A DNA stretch of 64,000 bases from CAVTSA01 sp963737225 (GTDB lineage: Bacteria > Chloroflexota > Dormibacteria > Dormibacterales > Dormibacteraceae). The translations under genes were made by a program, and so were the position numbers. This document shows, piece by piece, positions 24,820 through 32,418 of this stretch. The DNA lies in assembly GCA_963737225.1 (NCBI GenBank), contig CAVTSA010000004.1:372001-436000 (forward strand), given 5' to 3'. The first letter of the stretch is position 1, and each line of letters starts with the position of its first letter. The notes under the pieces are model-generated. The model saw only the letters and a list, made by a program, of their open reading frames with translations, was not told the origin of the DNA and did no database searches.

Positions 24820-24873
24820 TTGGTGCACCAATCGCCCACTGGTGGCGCTCGGAACGGGCAATTGGTGCACCAA
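24820..24873 (+). repeat. Twin-palindrome element, class 1, copy 4
   Basis: TTGGTGCACCAA begins at 24820 and 24862, 42 bp apart. The inner GCCC (24834-24837) faces GGGC (24856-24859) with 2-nt gaps on both sides. It lies between convergent genes, 14 nt after the DinB-fusion stop and 41 nt before the stop of the opposing oxidoreductase. Confidence 0.92.
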
Positions 24874-24914
24874 ACGCCCTTTCGAGATCGAGGTGAGGTA
24901 CGGGAGAACGGCGG

Positions 24915-26066
24915 TCACCGGTCCGGCTCGCCGGCTTCGGATGGGTAGAGCAGAACACCTGTCAAGGGTTGCTTCGACTCCGTCAGCTGGTCATAGAGGC
25001 GCGCGGCGTCATCGAACTGCGCGGTGAGCCGGGGTAGGCGCGTCAGAACCAGCCGCTGATCGGCGATCAGGCGCAGAACGAACGCCAGGTTCCGACCCTC
25101 GGTCCAGCGCACCGCATCCACCGGGAAGTCGACATGGTTCTCTTCGTAGACGGGGTCGTAGCGCCCGGGCCCGTAGGCGACCGCGGGGACCAGCGTGGCG
25201 CGCGCCCGAAAGAACCGCCGGCGCTCGATGTTCATCCCGAAGTCACCCAGAGCCACCACCCGCCCCCCCACGCGAAGCAGGTCGAGCGCGGCGTTGACGA
25301 GCGTGCTGCTCGGGTCCGCGGCGGCGATGATCGCGGCGTCCGCCCCGAAACCGTCGCTCGAGGCCAGCGCCTGCCGCAGCGAGTCGGGCGACGCGTCACC
25401 GATCACGACGGCCGCACCCAACGACTCGGCGAGGCTCCGCCGGGACGGGTCGATCTCGAGCGCGATCGCATCGACGCCGGCCGCCCGCGCGATCTGGATG
25501 ATCAGCAGCCCGAGCATGCCTGCGCCGAGGACCGCCACCTGCTCACCTATCGAGCACCGTGCAGCCCGGAACGCTTCCAACGCGATCGCGCCCAGCGTCC
25601 CGTGTGCGGCCAGTCGAACGTCCAGCCCCGCGGGCACGAGCGCGACCAGGTTCCTGGGCACCACGACGAACTCGGCGTGGTAGGCGCACTGGTTGCCGCA
25701 GCAGGCGACGAGGTCCCCTGGGCGCAAGCCGCGCACGGCGGACCCGACGTCGACCACGCGACCGGAGAGGCTGTAGCCCAGGGACGCCGCGTTGGGAAGC
25801 GGTCCGCGGGGTCGAGCGGGCATGAGGTCCACCGCGCCGGACCGGATGTGTGGCCAGGTCTGCCCGTGGTCGGGATACTCGTGGCCCGCCTCGCCTCTCC
25901 CGGTCGCCGCGATGATCGCCCGCTCGGTGCCCGGGCTGATGACCGAAGCCACGGTCTTCACCAGCACGTCTCCCGGTCCAACCTCGGGGACTGCCTGTTC
26001 GATGATCTCGACGCGACCGCTGCGGGCGACCAGCCGTCGGGTTGTGTGCATCGCTCGATTGGTCAC
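24915..26066 (-). CDS. MDR superfamily zinc-type oxidoreductase
   Basis: A 383-residue medium-chain dehydrogenase. The N-terminal GroES-like domain contains VISPGTERAII, a form seen in the sorbitol dehydrogenase-like group that lacks the usual catalytic cysteine context. The Rossmann motif is VAVLGAGMLGLLIIQIARA, and GGRVVALGDFG follows. It would oxidise or reduce a polyol or sugar derivative with NAD(P). GTG 26066 has CAGGAGA at about 8 nt, so I prefer it to the longer form from 26111. It is the last gene of a minus-strand group with the 2-hydroxyacid dehydrogenase and enolase-superfamily genes. Confidence 0.82.
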   Translation of the reverse strand: MTNRAMHTTRRLVARSGRVEIIEQAVPEVGPGDVLVKTVASVISPGTERAIIAATGRGEAGHEYPDHGQTWPHIRSGAVDLMPARPRGPLPNAASLGYSLSGRVVDVGSAVRGLRPGDLVACCGNQCAYHAEFVVVPRNLVALVPAGLDVRLAAHGTLGAIALEAFRAARCSIGEQVAVLGAGMLGLLIIQIARAAGVDAIALEIDPSRRSLAESLGAAVVIGDASPDSLRQALASSDGFGADAAIIAAADPSSTLVNAALDLLRVGGRVVALGDFGMNIERRRFFRARATLVPAVAYGPGRYDPVYEENHVDFPVDAVRWTEGRNLAFVLRLIADQRLVLTRLPRLTAQFDDAARLYDQLTESKQPLTGVLLYPSEAGEPDR

Positions 26067-26150
26067 ACCGATCTCTCCTGTTGGATGAGCTGAGGCGCGG
26101 ATAACCGGCATCCCCCGCGCGGGCCCGCGGCGGTCGCCGTCAAGATCGAC

Positions 26151-27167
26151 CTAACCGCTTCGGCCGAGTGGTGGCACCCCCTCGCGCATCCGTTCACGCA
26201 CCTCCGGGTTGACCACGGTGGACGTCCACCCGGTCCGCGCCCACTCCAGCGTCGTCCGGCAGATCTCGATCCGCATGTCGTGCACGGCCTCCTCGGTGGA
26301 GCTCGCCATGTGTGGGGTCAGTGCCACCTGCGGCATCGACCGCAGCGGACTGTCTGTTGGCAACGGCTCCACCTCGAAGACGTCCAGCGCCGCCGCCGCC
26401 AGGTGGCCATCCTGCAGCGCCTCGATAAGCGCTGTCTCGTCGACCACGGCCCCCCGGCAGGTGTTGACGAAGATCGCGCCCGGCTTCATAGCCGCGAAGG
26501 TCTCTCGGTCGAAGAGATGCCGGGTGCCGGCGTTCAGGGGGACGTGGGCGCTGATGTAGTCGGACTCGGCCAGGAGAGTCTGCATCGACACCGGCTCGGC
26601 CCCCCGCTCGCGAACCGTCTCCTCCCCGATGAACGGGTCGCACGCCAGGAGGCGCAAGCCGAGGCCGGCGGCGCGCCTGGCGAGGCCTGACCCGATGCGG
26701 CCCAAACCGACGATCCCCAGCGTGCGACCGGACATGCGATGCAGGTTCGTCGGCAACGCCTCTTCCCAGCCCCCACGCGCCATCTCCCGCTGTGCGAGGC
26801 GGGCCTGGCGGGCGGCCATCAGAAGCAGCAGCAGCGCATGCTCCGCGACGTCGATGGTGCCGTAGGTCGGGCAGTTGGCGACCAGCACCCCCTCTTCGGT
26901 GGCGCCTCCGACGTCGATCTGTTCGTAGCCGACACCCCACCGGATGGCGAGGCGCACACGAGGAAGGCTGCGAAGGACACGCCGTGTGATCTCGGGGGTC
27001 CATGACAGCCAGAGCACCTCCGCGTCGCCGGCCCGCTCGATGATGTCCCCTTCCGTCCGACAGCCTCCCAGCACGAGGTCGGCGCCGGCATCCGCGAGCG
27101 TGCGCCGTTCGTAGTCCCAAGGCGCCAGCAGGTCGTTGTCATCGACCTGAAAGACAGTGAATGCCAT
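26151..27167 (-). CDS. D-2-hydroxyacid dehydrogenase
   Basis: A 338-residue NAD-dependent dehydrogenase. The cofactor loop is LGIVGLGRIGSGLARR. The catalytic Arg is in FVNTCRGAVVDE, the Glu in LDVFEVEP and the His in VALTPHMASS, in the order and spacing of the CtBP/phosphoglycerate dehydrogenase group. It interconverts a D-2-hydroxyacid and a 2-oxoacid. The start at 27167 follows GGTGGAGGG. Its neighbours (an acid-sugar dehydratase upstream, an MDR enzyme downstream) suggest sugar-acid breakdown. Confidence 0.88.
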   Translation of the reverse strand: MAFTVFQVDDNDLLAPWDYERRTLADAGADLVLGGCRTEGDIIERAGDAEVLWLSWTPEITRRVLRSLPRVRLAIRWGVGYEQIDVGGATEEGVLVANCPTYGTIDVAEHALLLLLMAARQARLAQREMARGGWEEALPTNLHRMSGRTLGIVGLGRIGSGLARRAAGLGLRLLACDPFIGEETVRERGAEPVSMQTLLAESDYISAHVPLNAGTRHLFDRETFAAMKPGAIFVNTCRGAVVDETALIEALQDGHLAAAALDVFEVEPLPTDSPLRSMPQVALTPHMASSTEEAVHDMRIEICRTTLEWARTGWTSTVVNPEVRERMREGVPPLGRSG

Positions 27168-27250
27168 TCCCTCCACCAAGTGAATCATGTTCCGTTGTCA
27201 ATGACCTGTCGAACGCCCTCACACACCGCCGCTCCAGATGGAATGGCGCC

Positions 27251-28519
27251 TCAATCTCGAAAGACCTTCCCCGGAACGCTCGAGAACTCCTCGGCACCCG
27301 GAACGAACGCGAAGTGCCGCTTTACCTGCGCGTCCAACCGAACGCCCAGGCCGGGACCCGCGGGCGGGAGGAGCAATCCGTCCTTGAATTGAAAGGAATC
27401 GCCCCAGATCTCGCGGTGGAGCGGGCCCGGAATTGTCGGCAGCTCGACAATGGTGACGTTCGAACAGGCAAACGCCGCGTGGAGGTTTTGCATGATGGAG
27501 GCACCCGCCCCGGCCGCGTGCGGGGCAATCTCGAGGCGCTTTGATTCGAACATCCTGGCTACGGCACAGAAGTCTCCGATACCGAGCCACGACGCGTCAG
27601 GCTGCGCGATGGCAAAAGCCCCGGCGTCGAGGAACGTCGCGAACTCCTGGGATGTGGTGAGCTGCTCCCCTCCGGCGACGGGCACGTCCGTTCCTCCTTG
27701 GAGCGCGTGGTACCCCTCGAGATCGGTGTATGGCAGCGGTTCCTCGAAGAAGAACGGACGGAAAGGCGCAACGGCGCTGAGCACGGCGGCAGCCACCTCC
27801 GGAGTCCAACGTTCGCTCTCGTCACAGTGACCCATGTGTCCGTCGAGCAGGATCCGGACGTCCGGCCCGACCCATGAGCGGAGCATTCGCACCTTCTCCG
27901 CCTCGACCCCGGCGATCTCATCCGGATCCCCGGGAGCGGGCGGCGTCGCATCGCCGACGGCCTCGTATCCGGCCCCCACCTTGAAGGCCCGATAGCCTCG
28001 CGTCAGATATGACGTGACCTTCTCCTCGAAGTCCTCCGCGGGCCAGATCGACGGTCCGGCGCTGGCATACGCGAGCAGATGCTGGTGGCGAGCGCCCCCC
28101 AGGAGCTCCAGGACGGAAGCTCCGTGGAGCTTGCCGGCGAGATCCCAGAGGGCAGCCTCGATTCCCGCGATCGCGGCCGGCCCGAGACCGACACGCGCCC
28201 AATATCCGGCGCACAGGCGCATCCAGCCGACAAGGTCCCGGATGTCCAGCGACTGGGCGTCGAGAAGAATGGGTTTTACGTAGTCGACCACCAGCGGCAC
28301 CGCTTCAGGAAAGAAGTAGCCGAGGTAGGTCTCGCCAACGCCCACGACGCCGTCGGCAGTCTGAATCTCGACAAACGCCGCGCTCCTGCGCCGCCGCGAA
28401 CGGAGCAGCCACGGATCGTCCGAGAAGGGCCCGGTCAACAGGACCGTTCGTACATCCACGATGCGTGTGCCCGGGGGTAGACATACACCGCCCGGCGTCG
28501 AATCCGTCGCATCTGTCAC
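27251..28519 (-). CDS. Enolase superfamily sugar-acid dehydratase (MR/MLE type)
   Basis: A 422-residue enzyme of the mandelate racemase/muconate lactonizing group. The barrel lysine is in RAFKVGAGYEA, the metal ligands in RILLDGHMGH, FFFEEPLPY and VAGGEQLTT, and a catalytic His in EIAPHAAGAG. The N-terminal capping domain contains GVVGVGETYLG. It would abstract the proton alpha to a carboxylate and probably dehydrate a sugar acid. The GTG start has GAAGGA upstream. It is probably the first gene of the minus-strand group ending at 24915. Confidence 0.87.
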   Translation of the reverse strand: MTDATDSTPGGVCLPPGTRIVDVRTVLLTGPFSDDPWLLRSRRRRSAAFVEIQTADGVVGVGETYLGYFFPEAVPLVVDYVKPILLDAQSLDIRDLVGWMRLCAGYWARVGLGPAAIAGIEAALWDLAGKLHGASVLELLGGARHQHLLAYASAGPSIWPAEDFEEKVTSYLTRGYRAFKVGAGYEAVGDATPPAPGDPDEIAGVEAEKVRMLRSWVGPDVRILLDGHMGHCDESERWTPEVAAAVLSAVAPFRPFFFEEPLPYTDLEGYHALQGGTDVPVAGGEQLTTSQEFATFLDAGAFAIAQPDASWLGIGDFCAVARMFESKRLEIAPHAAGAGASIMQNLHAAFACSNVTIVELPTIPGPLHREIWGDSFQFKDGLLLPPAGPGLGVRLDAQVKRHFAFVPGAEEFSSVPGKVFRD

Positions 28520-28918
28520 TGGTTTCGTTCCTTCATGCTCTGTGCGGGACCCTGCAGACGACAATGCCGTCGATGACACCACGCGGTGCGATCCGGGCGT
28601 TGGATGGCCCGCATGTGCATCACCTAACGTGTGAGAAGGCGGACCATCGAGCAGTCCTCGGTGCCGGCGTTTCATCTGACAGCAAATGCCTATTCCCGAA
28701 CCTGGAGCGCCAGGTCCGCCCTCTTCGTCCAGGTGAGATGACCCAGGCGAGGTCCACGGATCGACCTCGCACGAGGGACCGCCACCCTCCGGCCCGATCA
28801 TACCTCCGGTCGCCGGCCTCCAAGCATTCTCCGCGGAGGTGCGGCGTGGGGACGCGCCGCGGGCGGGATCACCCTCTGAGGACGAGCGGTCTCAGGCACG
28901 ACAGTGCAGGATGTGAGC
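28520..28918. other. Divergent intergenic region without clear genes
   Basis: About 400 bp between the enolase-superfamily gene and the DadA-like gene, which point away from each other. It must hold both promoters. I see no coding frame I can defend, no strong palindrome and no copy of the twin-palindrome element. The minus-strand frame continues open here, but its translation (SSTALSSAGSRTEH) does not look like enolase-family sequence. Confidence 0.4.
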
Positions 28919-30238
28919 GTGACGTCACCTGACGTGGTCGTCGTCGGAGGAGGTGTGATCGGCGCCGCCTGCGCGCTCGAGCTGGCACGTCGGGGTGCCC
29001 GGGTGACGGTCATCGAGCGAGAGCACGACGTCGGGCAGGCGTGCTCCTACGGAAACGCGGGGCTGGTGGGCTCGGCTCTCGGCCTGCCGCTGGCGACGCC
29101 GGGTGCGCTGCGCGAGGGGATGCATTCCCTGATCGATCGTGACGCGCCGCTCCATGTGCCCCTGCGCCCTGAGCTGGTGCCCTGGCTCGCCCGGTTCGCC
29201 CTGGCGTGCCGGCGCGATCGCTGCGAACGCGCCCTCACGGCACTCCAACCGCTCGGAGCGGATTCGTTTCAGATGCACCTCGCCTACGCGGCCTCGGGCC
29301 TCCGCGTCGGGCTGACTCATCGTGGAGCGGTGCTGACCTGGGAATCGGATGCCACCTTCGAGGCCGGGGTCCGGGAGCTCCGGGCGGCTGGTACCTCCTT
29401 GACGGTCCTCGACCGCTCACAGACCTCGGAGCTGGTGCCGGCCCTCGGAGACCTGCCCAGCGCCCTTGACCAGGACATCGCGCACTGTGACAGCCGGCGG
29501 TGGACCCTCGGCGTCACCGAGGCCGCCGTCGAGCTGGGAGCCCAGGTGAAGCGCGGCACGCAGGTGCGACGCCTGCGCCTCTGGGGTGGTCGCGTCGCCG
29601 GCGTCGAGACCGACGATGGTGACGTGACGGCCGACGTGACGGTCATCGCGGCGGGCGTATGGACCGACCACCTGCTGTCCGGCACCGGCGTCCGACTTGG
29701 GCTCGAAGGCGGCAAGGGCTACCACGTCGATCTGGACCCGGACGCGCATGACCCGTGTTTGCCGGTGTATCTGCAGGATGCGCACGTCGTCGCGACTCCG
29801 CTCGAGGGGCGCCTTCGCCTTGCCGGAACCCTGGACTTCACCGGCCTTGACCCGAGCCTGCACCAGCGCCGGGCCGATGCCGTGGTCGCGTCCGCCGCCC
29901 GCAGCCTGGGCGGCATTCCCGAGAGATCTGTCCAGGAGGTGTGGGCCGGGATCCGACCCTGCGCGAGTGACGGCATCCCCGTCATCGGCCGAACGGCACG
30001 CGCCGGCGGGCTCCTCATCGCGACCGGCCACGCGATGATCGGGCTCGCCCTGGCACCGGTGACCGGCAAGCTGGTTGCGGAGCTTGCCTCTGGCGGCGCT
30101 CCATCGCACGACATCTCAGCGCTCTCGCCGGATCGGTTCCGGCGCGGTCGGGGTGCGAGGTCCAAGCGAAGCGCGATCTCCTCGCTGGCTGCTGCATCTC
30201 CGGACATTGATGACGCGGGTCCGTCCGTAGCCGGGTAG
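28919..30238 (+). CDS. FAD-dependent D-amino acid dehydrogenase-like oxidoreductase (DadA/DAO family)
   Basis: A 439-residue flavoenzyme. The FAD-binding PDVVVVGGGVIGAACALELA lies at the very N-terminus, VTVIERE supplies the ribose-binding Glu, and the C-terminal GIRPCASDGIPVIG with GLLIATGHAMIGLALAP is typical of DadA. It would oxidise an amino or imino acid. GTG 28919 is chosen for the spacing from CAGGAT; GTG 28904 is the alternative. It stands alone between two minus-strand groups. The last ~40 residues are a low-complexity tail. Confidence 0.85.
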   Translation: MTSPDVVVVGGGVIGAACALELARRGARVTVIEREHDVGQACSYGNAGLVGSALGLPLATPGALREGMHSLIDRDAPLHVPLRPELVPWLARFALACRRDRCERALTALQPLGADSFQMHLAYAASGLRVGLTHRGAVLTWESDATFEAGVRELRAAGTSLTVLDRSQTSELVPALGDLPSALDQDIAHCDSRRWTLGVTEAAVELGAQVKRGTQVRRLRLWGGRVAGVETDDGDVTADVTVIAAGVWTDHLLSGTGVRLGLEGGKGYHVDLDPDAHDPCLPVYLQDAHVVATPLEGRLRLAGTLDFTGLDPSLHQRRADAVVASAARSLGGIPERSVQEVWAGIRPCASDGIPVIGRTARAGGLLIATGHAMIGLALAPVTGKLVAELASGGAPSHDISALSPDRFRRGRGARSKRSAISSLAAASPDIDDAGPSVAG

Positions 30239-30312
30239 GCCTCCCGTGGCACTGACGCCGCCAGGCCTCCACGACATCGAAACCGAGAACCCTCAGGCGG
30301 TTGGCTCCACCC

Positions 30313-31137
30313 TCAGGTGTCGAAGAACGGGAAGAGCGCCCGCACCGTGGCATCTGGCATGGGCGCACCATATTCACAGATTTCGAACGACTCGACATAT
30401 CGAACGTTGCGGGAACGCTCGTCGCCTATGAAGTCCGCCAGCTTCAGCCGGCGCCTCTCGTCGTTGAGCGCGTAATGAGGCAGGACTTGATCCCGAAGCC
30501 ATACCCGCCGTTCGGAATCTCCAGCGGGCACCCCGTCCAATGTGCCCCGGTTGTATGGAAGCCATTCATACATCTGTGACTTGTGCTCATGCAGCATGTC
30601 GATCTTCTTTTCTACGATCGATCCGATGTCCACCACGACATCCGGGATGAACGGATACGGCTTCTGGAAGTTGTCTTGCACGTACACCATCGCAGGGTTC
30701 TTGTCGAGGTGCCGGGTAAGGCCCACGGTCCCGGGGACCGTGATCGAGTAGGCCGCATCCTGGACCAGCTGAGACGTGTATCGATGATCAGGGTGGTAGT
30801 CGTTTGGTCGGGGGGTCAGGATCAGGTCGGGTTGGTACTCCCGGATCGTTTGAATGATCAGCCGCCGGTTTTCCAGGCTCGGCAGCAACTCCCCGTCGTG
30901 GTTGTCGAGGACCAGGTAATCAATACCCATGACTCGGGCCGCGGCGCGGGCCTCATCCCGGCGCCGGCGGGCGAGCGCCGCGCCGTTCATCTCCTGATGT
31001 CCAGCATCACCGTTCGTGACGGACACGAACCTGACCGAGTGGCCCAGAGACGCGTAGAGCCCTGCTACGCCTCCCGCCTTCTCGTCGCAGTCGTCCGGGT
31101 GGGCGCCGAACGCCAAGATACGCAGCGGATCGGTCAT
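30313..31137 (-). CDS. PIG-L / LmbE family deacetylase
   Basis: A 274-residue zinc hydrolase. FGAHPDDCDEKAGG (His13, Asp15-Asp16) and HPDHRYTSQLV give the zinc ligands and catalytic Asp of the MshB/PIG-L family, which removes acetyl groups from N-acetyl-glucosaminyl compounds. It is the last gene of a run that also contains acylases and a mannonate dehydratase, which fits breakdown of an N-acylated sugar compound. The actual substrate is unknown. Confidence 0.88.
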   Translation of the reverse strand: MTDPLRILAFGAHPDDCDEKAGGVAGLYASLGHSVRFVSVTNGDAGHQEMNGAALARRRRDEARAAARVMGIDYLVLDNHDGELLPSLENRRLIIQTIREYQPDLILTPRPNDYHPDHRYTSQLVQDAAYSITVPGTVGLTRHLDKNPAMVYVQDNFQKPYPFIPDVVVDIGSIVEKKIDMLHEHKSQMYEWLPYNRGTLDGVPAGDSERRVWLRDQVLPHYALNDERRRLKLADFIGDERSRNVRYVESFEICEYGAPMPDATVRALFPFFDT

Positions 31138-31219
31138 CGCTTCTCGTTCCCCCTACAGAACCGTCTGTCAATGTGCGGCGCAGTGTCGCCGGCGTCTTTC
31201 CACAAAGCGGGGTTTGGCA

Positions 31220-32278
31220 TCAGGATGAGGCGAGCTCCCGCTGGTGGAGATCGAGCATGGCGAGGAGGCCCTGGAGATAGCCCACGGCGTGTGCGCGACC
31301 GCGGTGGTTCCAGTCGCTGTCGTCGACCATGTGGGGCACGTGATCGTCGAGGAGGAAGCCCCTGAAGCCGTTCTGCTTGAGGAGCCGCATCACCTCGGGT
31401 GCGTCGTAGTTCCCCTCACCGATGAAGCACTCGTCGAACGAGGGCACCGTGCCCTTCACGTCCCGGAAGTGCACGTAGAAGATGCGGCCCCGAGGACCGA
31501 AGTGCTCGATCATGGCGCGCACGTTGGCAGCTCCGCCCGCCATCTCGGAGCAGCAGCCGAGGCAGAGGTCGAGCCCCCAGGCGGGACTTTCCTTCGCGAG
31601 CTCCTCGCCGCGCTGAAAGCCCTGGACGCTGCGGAACAGTCGCGCCACGCCACCCAGCTCGGGGACCGGAGGGTCGTCGGGGTGGAGCGCCAGGCGCACG
31701 CCCGCCTCTTCCGCCACCGGCAGGACCGCATCCAGGAAGTACGCGTAGTTGGACCACATGCGCTCCTCGCCGATCGGGTCCCGCTCCGCGCCCTGAAGCC
31801 GCTCCAGCACGTCCACCCGGCCCTGCGAGGTCCGTTCGAGCTGCGCCGACACCACCCGCTCGTCGAGGTCCCGCTCGTGGAACGAGGTGACGAGGGCGCC
31901 GCCCCTCCCCGTGCGGGGCGGCGTGCGCCACACCGAGTTCGGCATGAAGTGGTGTCCGAGGATCGGAATGCCGGCCCGCCCCACGTTGCGGATGATCTGG
32001 CGGTAGTTCTCGAGCTGCTCGTCACGGCCCGGCAGGCCCAGCATGACCTTGTCGTAGAAGTACACGGGCACGTTCTCGATCGCCTCCAGTCGCAGCCCGT
32101 GGGCGGCGGCACGGTCTGAGAGGTGCGCCAGATCCTCGTAGGCCCAGACGGCTTCCCCTGGAATGGACGACCGCAGCAGGTTCATCTGGACGCTGGTGAC
32201 GCCCAATTGCTCGGCGAACAGCAGCTTCTCCTCGGTCATCTCGTTGAACTGGCCGAGCGCGACACGCATCTTCTCCAT
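31220..32278 (-). CDS. Mannonate dehydratase family protein (UxuA-like)
   Basis: A 352-residue TIM-barrel protein. LALHPDDPPVPELGG, FYVHFRDVKGTVPSFDEC, GEGNYDAPEVMRLL and GFLLDDHVPHM are hallmark blocks of UxuA, which dehydrates D-mannonate to 2-keto-3-deoxygluconate in hexuronate breakdown. Divergent members occur in acid-sugar clusters and may use another substrate. The start at 32278 follows AGTGAGA; ATG 32269 is also possible. Confidence 0.88.
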   Translation of the reverse strand: MEKMRVALGQFNEMTEEKLLFAEQLGVTSVQMNLLRSSIPGEAVWAYEDLAHLSDRAAAHGLRLEAIENVPVYFYDKVMLGLPGRDEQLENYRQIIRNVGRAGIPILGHHFMPNSVWRTPPRTGRGGALVTSFHERDLDERVVSAQLERTSQGRVDVLERLQGAERDPIGEERMWSNYAYFLDAVLPVAEEAGVRLALHPDDPPVPELGGVARLFRSVQGFQRGEELAKESPAWGLDLCLGCCSEMAGGAANVRAMIEHFGPRGRIFYVHFRDVKGTVPSFDECFIGEGNYDAPEVMRLLKQNGFRGFLLDDHVPHMVDDSDWNHRGRAHAVGYLQGLLAMLDLHQRELASS

Positions 32279-32418
32279 GGATCTCACTTTTCAAAGTCCG
32301 CGGCCGGCTGCCGCGGGCACGAGCAGCCGGTCGAGGGCCGCGTTCGTCCGCTCCGCGTGCCGCCGGCCGGCGCGCCGAGAAGGCAAGGTGCCCGGAACCG
32401 GCAATCAAATCGCGATCT